Shown here: positions 26,203-35,506 of the stretch, one piece after another
Numbering within the stretch: the stretch's first letter is position 1
Layout of the letters: each line of letters starts with the position of its first letter
Assembly (NCBI GenBank): GCA_903835005.1
Contig: CAILLK010000067.1
Span: 1-64,000 of the forward strand
Length of the DNA: 64,000 nucleotides
Direction: 5' to 3'
Source of the DNA: an uncultured Bacteroidota bacterium
Lineage (GTDB): Bacteria; Bacteroidota; Bacteroidia; Chitinophagales; Chitinophagaceae
The notes under the pieces: model-generated
The model's database searches: none
The model's input: the letters and a program-made list of their open reading frames with translations, nothing else
Told to the model about the DNA's origin: nothing
Made by a program: the position numbers and the translations under genes

Positions 26203-28014
26203 ATGTCCGTCAATACACTGGATACCGGCCTGATCGATTCAGAAAATACAATATTTACCAAAGCCGTTGCTTTGGTAAAAGAAACTACGCAAAATTTGTT
26301 TCTTACCGGAAAGGCAGGTACAGGTAAAACCACCTTTCTGAAATATATTAAGCACCATGCTGCCAAGCAATGCGCCATAGTAGCACCCACCGGTGTAGCT
26401 GCAATAAATGCTGGTGGCGAAACTATTCATTCATTTCTGCAGTTGCCGTTCGGACCTTTTGTGCCTGGCACAGCCGGTGGCTATGGCAGGCAGGGTGAGG
26501 CCACACAAGATAAACATTCTTTACTGGCCAACCTCCGCCTGAAAGAAACCAAAATAAAGCTGCTGCGCAAACTGGAGTTACTGATCATAGACGAGGTAAG
26601 CATGGTGCGCTGCGACCTGCTGGACAGTATGGACCTTGTGCTGCGCCATGTTCGCAAAAGCAGGGAGCCATTCGGAGGCCTTCAGGTGGTTTTCATTGGC
26701 GACCTCTTTCAATTGCCTCCTGTAGCTAAAGACGAAGACTGGGAAATTCTTAAAAACTTTTACAACAGCCCTTATTTTTTCGACTCAGCTGTATTGAGGC
26801 AGAATCCTCCTTTGTATATAGAACTAAGGAAAATATACCGGCAGAAAGAACAGGCTTTTATTGATATACTAAACCGTATAAGGACAGGCCTTGTGGAACA
26901 CCAGGATATTCAACAACTCAACACTCTTTACGACCCGTTGCCTCAAAAAGACAGTGGCTATATTATTCTTTGCACACACAACCGGATTGCTGACAACATT
27001 AATCAGGAATCGCTCAATAAATTAACCACACCTTCCCATACCTTTAAGGGAACAATAACCAATGAATTCAACCCCAAAAACCTTCCCACTGATGAAGTTC
27101 TTACCGTTAAGCAGGGCGCTCAGGTAATGTTTGTAAAAAACGATATACAGATACCAAGAAGGTACTATAACGGCAAAATAGCCAAAATTGAAAAAATTGA
27201 TGCCGAAGGTATATGGATCAGTTTTCCGGATGACAATAACAAGGAAACATTGCTGCTGGAATTGGAAACCTGGAGAAACATGCGCTATACGCTTAATCAG
27301 CAGAAAGGGGAAATTGTGGAGGAGGAAAGCGGTAGCTTTACGCAATACCCGATAAGGCTGGCCTGGGCCATCACGGTTCACAAAAGCCAGGGCCTTACCT
27401 TGCAGAAGGCGGTGGTAGATCTTAACCAGTCGTTTGCACCCGGACAGGTATATGTAGCGTTAAGCCGGTGCACTACTATGGATGGCCTTGTGCTTCGCAG
27501 CAGGCTCAGCATTGAAAATGTAATAACCGACAACCGTATCATTGATTATGCACAATCGGAAAAAGACGAAGACGAATTGGATAATATCCTGGATAGAGGT
27601 CGGAGAGAAGCTGCTGCTGCCCGACTTTACAGGATATTTTCATTCGCGGATTTGATAGAACACTTAGCACATTTGCTTCCAGTAATAGCTAAATGGAAAA
27701 CCGGGCCAAAGGAAAAACACCTGGAACTGCTTACACAGATTAATGGTGCTGTAACAAAAGCAGACGGGCATGCCAAAGGGTTTCATAAGGAGATAAATCT
27801 ACTTACTGCTAATGCTGAATTTGTGAAATTATATGAACGTAAAAGAGCTGCTGCAAATTACTTTTCAGAGCAAATGCTGTCGCCACTCATCCTTGCTGCA
27901 GAGGAACATATCAAATCGCTGGGAACACTCACAAAAACAGTTAAACAGGTGCGGGTTTGGAAAGAACTGAAAGACTACCTGATACTAAAAAACAAGGAAA
28001 TATTAGATGCTTAA
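26203..28014 (+). CDS. Pif1-like DNA helicase
   Basis: 603 residues. Superfamily 1B helicase core: Walker A LTGKAGTGKTTFLKYI near residue 36, motif Ia VAPTGVAAINAGGETIHSF, Walker B LLIIDEVSMVRCDLLD, motif III FIGDLFQLPPV, motif V/VI AITVHKSQGLTL and YVALSRCTTMDGL. The C-terminal 130 residues are helical and may be an HRDC-like or accessory domain (FADLIEHLAHLLPVIAKWK). It likely unwinds DNA with 5'-3' polarity at structures such as G-quadruplexes. RecD2 is less likely because its N-terminal domains are missing. It is divergent from the pseudogene. Confidence 0.9.
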   Translation: MSVNTLDTGLIDSENTIFTKAVALVKETTQNLFLTGKAGTGKTTFLKYIKHHAAKQCAIVAPTGVAAINAGGETIHSFLQLPFGPFVPGTAGGYGRQGEATQDKHSLLANLRLKETKIKLLRKLELLIIDEVSMVRCDLLDSMDLVLRHVRKSREPFGGLQVVFIGDLFQLPPVAKDEDWEILKNFYNSPYFFDSAVLRQNPPLYIELRKIYRQKEQAFIDILNRIRTGLVEHQDIQQLNTLYDPLPQKDSGYIILCTHNRIADNINQESLNKLTTPSHTFKGTITNEFNPKNLPTDEVLTVKQGAQVMFVKNDIQIPRRYYNGKIAKIEKIDAEGIWISFPDDNNKETLLLELETWRNMRYTLNQQKGEIVEEESGSFTQYPIRLAWAITVHKSQGLTLQKAVVDLNQSFAPGQVYVALSRCTTMDGLVLRSRLSIENVITDNRIIDYAQSEKDEDELDNILDRGRREAAAARLYRIFSFADLIEHLAHLLPVIAKWKTGPKEKHLELLTQINGAVTKADGHAKGFHKEINLLTANAEFVKLYERKRAAANYFSEQMLSPLILAAEEHIKSLGTLTKTVKQVRVWKELKDYLILKNKEILDA

Positions 28015-28023
28015 TATCTATAC

Positions 28024-28389
28024 TTAGCCATGGTATACCCTTGAAGCAATTATCCGGCCATTTCTTATTTCAAGCACTTCAGCTACAAGCATTTCAGGTT
28101 CGCCATCTACCCGGCGGATGTATTCCATAAATACCCTGTGCTCATTCTCTGTAAGCGATGTAGGTATATAATGAAGCGTAGGAAGCTTTTCAAATGCTTC
28201 TGCCCACCAATTCCGGAGTGCATCGGTACCTGTTATAAAACCATTGGTTTCCGGTTTCAGTATCTTTAGTTTCGGACTGTAGTGCCTCGCATCTTCATGA
28301 TACAGACTGAGCAAGTCATCAATATTTTTTGCATTAAATACCTCAAACCATTCTGCTGCAATAAACTTATTTTCCTGCTGTGGTGTCAT
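28024..28389 (-). CDS. NTF2-fold (SnoaL-like) protein
   Basis: 121 residues, no signal peptide. The fold pattern starts AAEWFEVFNAKNIDDLLSLYHEDARHYSP, which is the family's first helices and the acidic DDLLSLYHEDA turn. FITGTDALRNWWAEAFEKLP and the last strand RNGRIIASRVYHG follow. Members act as isomerases, dehydratases or ligand binders; the activity cannot be set here. It converges with the helicase gene (10 bp gap). Confidence 0.8.
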   Translation of the reverse strand: MTPQQENKFIAAEWFEVFNAKNIDDLLSLYHEDARHYSPKLKILKPETNGFITGTDALRNWWAEAFEKLPTLHYIPTSLTENEHRVFMEYIRRVDGEPEMLVAEVLEIRNGRIIASRVYHG

Positions 28390-28463
28390 AAATAATGCCG
28401 GTATTGCTGTAAGACGCTGAATTTTTTATAGTGCAAAGATACAATATTCAGCTTGCCCGCTGA

Positions 28464-28850
28464 CTAATTCATCTTAAAAGGAGTAATAAGCAGAAATTCA
28501 GGAATAGTAACCTTGATTTTCCTTTTATCAAAAAGGTCAATAATAAGGTAGTTACCAAACATTTTACCAATATCACTGTGCAGATTAACAGCCGAAGAAT
28601 ATTGGTAATTGCCACCCGAAGTAATTACTGGCTGCTCGCCAACTACACCTTCGCCTTCTACTTCTCTATGGCTACCATTACTGTCAATTATGTGCCAATG
28701 ACGGCTGAGTAATTTCACGGGATGGGCAGACAGGTTCTCAATGGTAATGCGGTAAGCAAACAGAAATTCAGCATTCAGCGGATTGGAATGGCCCGGCTGG
28801 TAGAAGGTTTCCACCATAACATTTACACCTTCTGTAACCTGTTGCACCAT
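28464..28850 (-). CDS. apaG: ApaG-domain protein
   Basis: 128 residues of the fibronectin-III-like ApaG family. Motifs include FLFAYRITIENLSAHPVKLLSRHW, GEGVVGEQPVITSGGNYQYSS and MFGNYLIID. ApaG has been linked to Co2+/Mg2+ resistance in enterobacteria and its fold occurs in F-box proteins; the biochemical role is not settled. It lies in a minus-strand run with recX and mnmG, 25 bp past recX, so they may share a transcript. Confidence 0.93.
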   Translation of the reverse strand: MVQQVTEGVNVMVETFYQPGHSNPLNAEFLFAYRITIENLSAHPVKLLSRHWHIIDSNGSHREVEGEGVVGEQPVITSGGNYQYSSAVNLHSDIGKMFGNYLIIDLFDKRKIKVTIPEFLLITPFKMN

Positions 28851-28875
28851 AACAAATCGGATTGATTGTGTAAAG

Positions 28876-29400
28876 TTAGGGAAATATTGATTTATCGGTA
28901 TTGCTTTTTAGCTTGCTATTGATTATGTCTATAACCATATCTCGTTCATAGCCTTTTTGAACCAGGTATTTATAGGTCTTTCTGTACTTAATTATTTGAT
29001 TACGTTCACTTTTTAGTTCTACAATTTTTTTATTTGTAAGCTTTTCAATCATTTTTTCATAATCATCAGCATCTATTTCGGCAAGCCCTTTTTTGATGCA
29101 GTAATCAGAAATCTTTCTAAGTTTGAGCTGCTGCTTAATTTTCTCCTTGCCCCAGTGGTTCATCCTGAACTTGCCTCCTGCATAGGCTTTTGCATATCTT
29201 TCCTCATTCAGTATACCCTTTTCAATCAACCGGCTGATTTGTTCCTCCGATTCATCCTTGCCACACCCCAATTCATAAAGCTTGTTTCTAACTTCCCAAT
29301 GGCACCTTTCCTGGTATTTGCAATAATTTAGAATAGCAGGACCAAATCCCGACTCTTGTATTATTTTCCCTTCATTATCAAAGTGTTGCACCCTATCCAT
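28876..29400 (-). CDS. recX: RecX-family regulator of RecA
   Basis: 174 residues from ATG 29400. Three-helix repeats typical of RecX: AILNYCKYQERCHWEVRNKLYELG, then IEKGILNEERYAKAYAGGKFRMNHWGKEKIKQQL, then KYRKTYKYLVQKGYERDMVIDII. RecX binds RecA filaments and limits their growth. The frame reaches TTG 29466, which would add 22 residues that do not match the family, so ATG 29400 is used. recA is not in the window. It lies downstream of mnmG. Confidence 0.88.
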   Translation of the reverse strand: MDRVQHFDNEGKIIQESGFGPAILNYCKYQERCHWEVRNKLYELGCGKDESEEQISRLIEKGILNEERYAKAYAGGKFRMNHWGKEKIKQQLKLRKISDYCIKKGLAEIDADDYEKMIEKLTNKKIVELKSERNQIIKYRKTYKYLVQKGYERDMVIDIINSKLKSNTDKSIFP

Positions 29401-29475
29401 ATCTTCATCAGTTTCATCGCCTATAATAAAACTATTTTCATAAATCAGATGAATAACAGAAGTCAATTATCGTGA

Positions 29476-31344
29476 TCACCTGCCCATAAAAACCATCAAT
29501 ATCTGAACATCACTTGGGTTTACACCACTGATGCGGCTGGCCTGGCCAAGTGTTCTTGGCTTTATTTTACTCAACTTTTGCCTGGCTTCTGTTGAAATAG
29601 CCGAAAGCTTGTCGTAATTAAATGATTCAGGAATCATTAAATCTTCCAGTCCGGCCATTTTTTTAACGAGATCATGCTCTTTTTCTATGTAAACATCATA
29701 TTTTACCTGGATTTCGACCTGCTCAAGAATCAATGGATCCGCATCACCAACGATATCCTTAAGTGCAGTTATATGCCCAATCATCTCTTTCAATCCAATG
29801 CCCGGTCTGAGCAACAATTTACCAGCTCTGATCTTTTCATTAAGAATAGGTGAGTCATTTTTTTCCAGCAAACCTCTCGACATTTCCCGGTCAACAGAAA
29901 AATCAGCCAGAATTTGTTTTATTTTAACCACTTTATCCGCCTTCTCCAACATTAGGTTTAATCTTTCATCAGTTGCCAGGCCTAAGTGATGGCCTAAGCC
30001 GGTTAACCGTAGATCAGCATTATCCTGCCGTAAAAGAGTGCGGTATTCTGCCCTGCTTGTAAACATTCGATATGGTTCATCAGTACCTTTATTAATCAGG
30101 TCATCTATAAGCACCCCTATATAGGCATCATTTCTCTTTAAAACCACTGGTTCTTTATCCTCCGCTGCCTGGCTGGCATTAATTCCCGCCATCAATCCCT
30201 GGCAAGCTGCTTCTTCATATCCGGTTGTACCATTTATTTGCCCGGCGAAGAAAAGGTTGTGGATAAGCTTGGTTTCCAGAGTAAATTTTAATTGTGTTGG
30301 CGGGAAATAATCATATTCTATAGCATATCCCGGTCTGAAGAACTTACAATGCTCAAATCCAGGCACCCTGCACAATGCTTTATACTGCACATCTTCCGGC
30401 AAAGAGGTACTGAACCCATTCACATAAATTTCAACAGTATTCCAGCCTTCTGGTTCCACAAAAAGCTGATGCCGGTCCCTTTCTGCAAACCTGTTTATTT
30501 TATCCTCTATACTTGGGCAATATCTTGGTCCACTACCTTTTATACGACCCTGATACATTGGCGACTGATCAAAGCCTGTTTTCAGTATTTCATGCACCTC
30601 TGGGCTGGTGTATGTTATCCAGCAGCATCTCTGTTGATTTGGTAATATCTTTTTTACCGGCAAATAAGAAAATCCTACTACCTCTTCATCGCCATTCTGA
30701 ATTTCCATTTTACTGTAATCAAGACTACGACCATCGACCCTTGGTGGTGTACCGGTTTTAAGCCTGGCAGTGTCAAATCCAAGTTCTACAAGTTGTTCGG
30801 TAATTCCGGTTGCTCTTTTTTCACCCATTCGCCCTCCACCAAACTTCTTCTCACCAATATGAATAACACCATTCAGAAATGTACCGTTGGTCAGTATCAC
30901 GCATTTAGATCTGATTTCTTGACCCATCCCTGTTACAACTCCTTTTATTGTTCCACGTGAAACAATCAGGCCACTTACCATATCCTGCCAAAAATCAATG
31001 TTTGGTGTTTTTTCAAGCATCTCCCTCCAGGTAGAAGCAAAGAGCATCCGGTCATTCTGGCTTCGCGGACTCCACATTCCGGGACCTTTTGATTTATTCA
31101 GCATTCTGAACTGAATAGTGCTAATATCACTTACAACTCCGCTATAACCTCCCAGAGCATCAATCTCTCTTACAATCTGGCCTTTTGCTATACCTCCCAT
31201 AGCAGGATTGCAACTCATCTGGGCTATTGTTTGCATATTCATTGTAATCAGCAAAACTTTTGATCCCATATTTGCAGCAGCAGCAGCAGCCTCACATCCG
31301 GCATGGCCAGCACCTACAACAATAACATCATAATCAGGAAACAT
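29476..31344 (-). CDS. mnmG: tRNA uridine-34 carboxymethylaminomethyl-modifying enzyme MnmG (GidA)
   Basis: 622 residues from ATG 31344. FAD-binding motif DVIVVGAGHAGCEAA at residue 5, then NPAMGGIAKGQIVREIDALGG, LTNGTFLNGVIHIGEKKFGGGRMGE, and the Cys-bearing segment CRVPGFEHCKFFRPGYAIEYDY. The C-terminal MnmE-binding helical domain ends ARQKLSKIKPRTLGQASRISGVNP. With MnmE it makes cmnm5U34 in tRNAs. An earlier in-frame ATG at 31383 is rejected because the FAD motif then sits too far in. A TATCTTTG box ends five bases before the ATG. A parS-like site lies inside the gene (30949-30964) and another just upstream. Confidence 0.97.
   Translation of the reverse strand: MFPDYDVIVVGAGHAGCEAAAAAANMGSKVLLITMNMQTIAQMSCNPAMGGIAKGQIVREIDALGGYSGVVSDISTIQFRMLNKSKGPGMWSPRSQNDRMLFASTWREMLEKTPNIDFWQDMVSGLIVSRGTIKGVVTGMGQEIRSKCVILTNGTFLNGVIHIGEKKFGGGRMGEKRATGITEQLVELGFDTARLKTGTPPRVDGRSLDYSKMEIQNGDEEVVGFSYLPVKKILPNQQRCCWITYTSPEVHEILKTGFDQSPMYQGRIKGSGPRYCPSIEDKINRFAERDRHQLFVEPEGWNTVEIYVNGFSTSLPEDVQYKALCRVPGFEHCKFFRPGYAIEYDYFPPTQLKFTLETKLIHNLFFAGQINGTTGYEEAACQGLMAGINASQAAEDKEPVVLKRNDAYIGVLIDDLINKGTDEPYRMFTSRAEYRTLLRQDNADLRLTGLGHHLGLATDERLNLMLEKADKVVKIKQILADFSVDREMSRGLLEKNDSPILNEKIRAGKLLLRPGIGLKEMIGHITALKDIVGDADPLILEQVEIQVKYDVYIEKEHDLVKKMAGLEDLMIPESFNYDKLSAISTEARQKLSKIKPRTLGQASRISGVNPSDVQILMVFMGR
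30949..30964. promoter_or_regulatory. parS site 1, inside mnmG
   Basis: TGTTCCACGTGAAACA matches the ParB-binding consensus TGTTNCACGTGAAACA at every fixed base. Confidence 0.8.
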
Positions 31345-31349
31345 GGATA

Positions 31350-31357
31350 CAAAGATA
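31350..31357 (-). promoter_or_regulatory. -7 box of mnmG
   Basis: Minus-strand TATCTTTG, five bases before the ATG, so the mRNA would have almost no leader. Confidence 0.5.
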
Positions 31358-31429
31358 CGAACGGTAGCATTGATAAAAGACATCGCAGTCCATAAATAAT
31401 ACCATCAATTATACAATACCAAAATCTAC

Positions 31430-31445
31430 TGTTTCACGTGGAACA
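31430..31445. promoter_or_regulatory. parS site 2, upstream of mnmG
   Basis: TGTTTCACGTGGAACA is the exact reverse complement of site 1, so it also fits the parS consensus. The two lie 481 bp apart in opposite orientation. Confidence 0.8.
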
Positions 31446-31764
31446 ATGGAAATTCTACTAAACTAACTAAACCTAACTATAAGTACTTAAAAAAATTAAC
31501 AAATAGACCATCAAACCCTCTAAGACTAAAATCTTACCATAACAACAATCTAAAATTAAGAATCAGAATAGAATTTTAGGAGTAGAAAATTTAATCTAAG
31601 CAAGAAAAGAAAATTATCCTAGAAACACTTAAAGTAAGAATAGTGAAACCAATATCTGGATCTTGTCCATCAACTCATTCTTTTTACTGTAAAACAATTT
31701 TTTTTCCACGACTATTAAACATGGATGATAATTAGTTTGGCTGATGAAAACATGGAAACAACTA
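31446..31764. other. Non-coding, A-rich and G-poor stretch
   Basis: The plus strand is very rich in A and poor in G, with repeated ctaa/actaa words near 31455-31480 (ctactaaactaactaaacc). No open frame, tRNA or clear hairpin was seen. It lies between the parS site and a terminator. Confidence 0.4.
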
Positions 31765-31797
31765 CAAAAAAATAGGCTACCCGTATGAGTAGCCTAC
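31765..31797 (-). terminator. Terminator of the PA-domain T9SS gene
   Basis: taggctac and gtagccta form an 8-bp perfect stem. The minus strand ends in TTTTTTT, 20 bp after the stop at 31817. Confidence 0.82.
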
Positions 31798-31816
31798 AGA
31801 AACAAAAAAATCAATC

Positions 31817-33808
31817 TTATCTTAAGACTACAAATTTCTTAAACATTTCTTTACCATTCGATGATACCACCATGTAGTAACTTCCATTAGCAAGTTTTTC
31901 AGTCGAATAAGTATACTTATCATTAAGCTGAACACCTGTATGTTTTTCTTTTGCTACTACCTGACCTGCACTATTAAGTATTGTATAACTAACAACACCT
32001 GCAGGATCATTGAAGGACACCGAACCATTAACAACATCTGATGCAGGGTTCGGGAAAATTGTGAAATTCTGGAATGCCTGATTTACATTCTTTACTGCGG
32101 TTTTACTGGTATCAGGTACATAACTTGTGGTAGTAAAAGCTATTGCAGGAACTAATCCTTTCTGAGTACTGAATATTACAGAGTCTACACTTGAAAGTAA
32201 ACTTGTACCTCCGAAAGTTGTAGGGCTCATGCCGTATCCTGCATATGACTGCAGAGGTCCTGAGCCATCGTTCCAGCCACCAGGCCACATTGTAGATGGA
32301 TACTCAATTGTTCCGAAATTGAAGGTACCATAAGTACGTGGATAAGCATTAATATTACCATCTAAACCTGCATACCAGCCATTTTCTAAATCTGGAGCAA
32401 TAAAATACCAACTGTTAGAATCTACTTTTACTAAATTAATACCATTCGAATCAAGAACAACAGCATTAAAATATCCACCTGAAGTATCAGCAGGATTTGA
32501 ATTGGTTGAAGGGAAATTCTTTTGCCCGATAGCAACAAGCTCCAATTCATTTGTCTGCATAAAATTATCAAGAGTATCTATGCCATCAACCCATTTAAAG
32601 AAATATACAGATACACCAGATATTGAAGAAATAATATGACCTGTATCTGTGTTAGAAACCATTGTAAACTGTACAGTATCAAAATATCCACCACCTTTTG
32701 CAATATAATACATTGGACCCCACAAATAATGGTCTCCGGTTGGAGCAGTTGTACCTAATGCCGGCTCTTCAAAAAAGCTCGCTATTGGATGATGATTTAC
32801 AAAATCATAACGGCTTTTAGAATACAGGCTGTCTGTAAGATAGAAAGAAGTACTTAAAGTATCGTCACCCAGATACTGATCCGGAGTGGCAGTTTTTATA
32901 GTATATTTTGTGGTTATACGTCCATCACCAGATGTAATACCTGTCATATTAAATTCTGGACCGTAAAAAGCCCAAATTGAATCACTTGCAGGGAAAGATG
33001 ATAATTTAGTTGAGTCAGAATGAACCACCGAAGAAGAACCGCTATTAGGATAAAATGTAGTAGTTGAATACAGTGTAGTCTGACCTGGATCAGCAGTACC
33101 GAAATTGGCTACAAATGCTCCATTAACACCTTTATAAGCCAGAGGGTTAATGCCAGATGTAAGCTGACTATAAGGTATTGCATAATCATGATATAAACTG
33201 TAACCTTGGTTAATCAAACCGAGGTCATAGGTGTTTCCTAATCCCCAAAGGGTGATAGTCATGCGTGCAGTATCTCCGGCAATACCATCATGATATTTAG
33301 CATCAATTGCATCTCCATCAGCTTTGGTAATCATGAAAACAGGGCAACCGGTAAAAGTAGTACCGGCAGACATACCGATAACACCATTTGGCGCATTATT
33401 CACAATTACAACTGCAATGGCACCTGCAGCATAACAAGCAGCAGCCTTTTGACTGAAATAATTACCACCCCGGTAAACCAATGCGATCTTACCAGTCATA
33501 TCTACAGTAACAGCAGACGTAGCAAGGCTATCACCTGCCTGTGGCATAATTATCTGCTTATTTACCAGTGGTGTTGTAACCGGAGTTCCCCAACTGTTTG
33601 TCCAGGCATAGCTATATTGCTTATCTCCTGCAACACTTACTGGGCTTAACACTTCAAAACGCACACCAACATAATCCTGGTAATAATTAGACGCCAAAGT
33701 ACCTACTGCACCAAAAGCCAATGGATGCTTCGTCTGTGCATTAACAATTCCCGCACTGCAAATCAACAATGCAAGCAAAGAATTCCTGAACAAGTTTAAT
33801 TGCTTCAT
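31817..33808 (-). CDS. Secreted PA-domain protein with T9SS type A tail
   Basis: 663 residues from ATG 33808 (MKQLNLFRNSLLALLICSAGIVNAQ is the signal peptide). Residues about 90-200 form a protease-associated (PA) domain: GKIALVYRGGNYFSQKAAACYAAGAIAVVIVN and GCPVFMITKADGDAI. No peptidase catalytic motif follows; the middle is Ser/Thr/Tyr-rich beta structure (KSRYDFVNHHPIASFFEEPA). The last 80 residues are the T9SS sorting domain (FTIFPNPASDVVNGSVSF to LANGSYYMVV and KFVVLR). It is likely a cell-surface binding protein. A longer start at 33835 is rejected since the signal peptide begins at 33808. Confidence 0.85.
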   Translation of the reverse strand: MKQLNLFRNSLLALLICSAGIVNAQTKHPLAFGAVGTLASNYYQDYVGVRFEVLSPVSVAGDKQYSYAWTNSWGTPVTTPLVNKQIIMPQAGDSLATSAVTVDMTGKIALVYRGGNYFSQKAAACYAAGAIAVVIVNNAPNGVIGMSAGTTFTGCPVFMITKADGDAIDAKYHDGIAGDTARMTITLWGLGNTYDLGLINQGYSLYHDYAIPYSQLTSGINPLAYKGVNGAFVANFGTADPGQTTLYSTTTFYPNSGSSSVVHSDSTKLSSFPASDSIWAFYGPEFNMTGITSGDGRITTKYTIKTATPDQYLGDDTLSTSFYLTDSLYSKSRYDFVNHHPIASFFEEPALGTTAPTGDHYLWGPMYYIAKGGGYFDTVQFTMVSNTDTGHIISSISGVSVYFFKWVDGIDTLDNFMQTNELELVAIGQKNFPSTNSNPADTSGGYFNAVVLDSNGINLVKVDSNSWYFIAPDLENGWYAGLDGNINAYPRTYGTFNFGTIEYPSTMWPGGWNDGSGPLQSYAGYGMSPTTFGGTSLLSSVDSVIFSTQKGLVPAIAFTTTSYVPDTSKTAVKNVNQAFQNFTIFPNPASDVVNGSVSFNDPAGVVSYTILNSAGQVVAKEKHTGVQLNDKYTYSTEKLANGSYYMVVSSNGKEMFKKFVVLR

Positions 33809-33905
33809 AAAATAATATTTGATTTTTGGATGCAATTTAAGGATATCTGCCTAAATAAAAAAAATTACCTTATAATTGCAACAAAAAAAAATTATAATAA
33901 TATTA

Positions 33906-34892
33906 CTAGACAATATTCAATTCTCTGCTCAATGCCAGCATTCTATCTATAGGAACTTTTGCTGCCAATCTCAATTGCTCATCCATTAAAATCTCAGGTG
34001 ATTCATTTCTGAGGCAAAGATAAAGTTTCTCCAATGTGTTGAGTTTCATATGAGGACAGTCGTTACAAGCACATGCATTATCCGGTGGTGCGGATATGAG
34101 TATTTTATCCGGAGCACTTTGTTGCATTTTATGCAGAATACCGGATTCTGTAGCCACAATAAATATTTTGCATGGATCTTTTGATATATAACACAAAAGT
34201 TGAGTCGTAGATCCTATAAAATCTGCTATACTTAACAAAGATTCTTCACATTCCGGATGAGCAATGACCTTTGCATCCTGATATCTTTCTTTCAACTTTG
34301 TAATTTTACTTACTGAGAATATTTCATGCACCATACAGGCGCCGTTCCATAATAACATATTACGACCGGCAACCTTATTAATATAGCTCCCCAGATTTTT
34401 ATCAGGAGCAAAAATAATTTTCTGATCATTTGGCAGATATTCAACAATGGCTCTTGCATTTGATGATGTACAAATGATATTACTTAGAGCCTTTATACCC
34501 GCTGAACAATTAATGTACGAAATAACCAGATGGTCGGGATGACTATCAACAAATCTTTTAAACAGATGCGGTGGACAACTATCACTAAGCGAGCATCCAG
34601 CATTAATATCTGGCAAAAGAACTTTTTTGCCCGGATTAAGAATCTTTGCAGTCTCAGCCATAAAATGCACTCCTGCAAAAACGATAACATCTGCATCAGT
34701 AGCCTCAGCTTTTTGTGACAAACCGAGACTATCACCCACATAGTCAGCTATATCCTGTATATCTGGCTCCTGGTAGTAGTGAGCCAGAATAATTGCATTC
34801 TTCTCCTTTTTAAGTTTTTCAATTTCTGTAAAAAGGTCCAATGCAGGATTAATATCATTTTCATTGAGAATAATTTCACCACTTTTTATCAT
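33906..34892 (-). CDS. nadA: Quinolinate synthase
   Basis: Condenses iminoaspartate and dihydroxyacetone phosphate to quinolinate for de novo NAD synthesis. 328 residues. Family segments: [26 protein letters not shown] and [14 protein letters not shown]. The three Fe4S4 ligands are seen in [17 protein letters not shown] and [26 protein letters not shown] box ends four bases before the ATG at 34892. nadB and nadC are not in the window. It borders the candidate origin. Confidence 0.96.
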   Translation of the reverse strand: MIKSGEIILNENDINPALDLFTEIEKLKKEKNAIILAHYYQEPDIQDIADYVGDSLGLSQKAEATDADVIVFAGVHFMAETAKILNPGKKVLLPDINAGCSLSDSCPPHLFKRFVDSHPDHLVISYINCSAGIKALSNIICTSSNARAIVEYLPNDQKIIFAPDKNLGSYINKVAGRNMLLWNGACMVHEIFSVSKITKLKERYQDAKVIAHPECEESLLSIADFIGSTTQLLCYISKDPCKIFIVATESGILHKMQQSAPDKILISAPPDNACACNDCPHMKLNTLEKLYLCLRNESPEILMDEQLRLAAKVPIDRMLALSRELNIV

Positions 34893-34896
34893 ACAA

Positions 34897-34904
34897 CAAA
34901 GTTA
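34897..34904 (-). promoter_or_regulatory. -7 box of nadA
   Basis: Minus-strand TAACTTTG, an exact consensus match, four bases before the ATG. Confidence 0.5.
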
Positions 34905-34979
34905 CATTATAACATCAAAAAAACTTTACCCGGAAGCATTTTTCACACTAATTCACATTCGTAATAAATACCTTTAAAT

Positions 34980-35400
34980 TTCTTAAAAAAACTCACTGCT
35001 ACTATTAGGTTTGTGAAAATGGGGAATAATAAAAGTTATTCCTATTGGAAATATGCTTCCCGCAATATTATCCACATGTTATGGCAATGTTACCCACACA
35101 TGAAAACCAACACCAGTAGCTAATTCACACCCTAATTGTGGATTGTGGATTAATAACTCTGTTGGTAAAAAAATGTAACTGAATATCGGAGTAAGCTGTG
35201 GAAAAAAATAAATTCAGTGGCATAACTCAACCAGACAGATGGCAAGAAAAGAGTTACTCCGGAAACAGTTGATTTTATACATAACTTATCCACACTCAAA
35301 ACGCAGTTTCTAAGGGGTAAAAAGCAGCCTCAAAATAATAGGTCTTTTTTCACATGCAATATAAAAAGGAAGTAATGGATATATTATGACGGCAATCCGG
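34980..35400. other. Candidate chromosomal replication origin (oriC)
   Basis: A 614-bp gene-free stretch (34893-35506) holds two perfect DnaA boxes TTATCCACA (35068-35076, 35286-35294). One-mismatch boxes are TTACCCACA (35090-35098), TGTGGATTA (35144-35152, reverse) and TGTGGAAAA (35197-35205, reverse). Flanks are A/T-rich. Genes to the left run leftward (28.0-34.9 kb all minus) and those from 38.9 to 46.2 kb run rightward. Two parS sites lie 3.6-4.4 kb away and mnmG, a classic origin neighbour, is next to them. dnaA itself is not here, which is common in Bacteroidota. Confidence 0.65.
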
Positions 35401-35462
35401 CCCGGCGCAACTTGTTTGAAATCCTCAAGGTTATTTAAGTACTTAAATCAGACATTAAGAAT

Positions 35463-35470
35463 TATATTTG
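35463..35470 (+). promoter_or_regulatory. -7 box of the DUF4293 gene
   Basis: TATATTTG, an exact TAnnTTTG match, 36 nt before the ATG. Confidence 0.45.
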
Positions 35471-35506
35471 TGAAGAATCTTTTTATAAAAACTACAATAA
35501 ATAATT

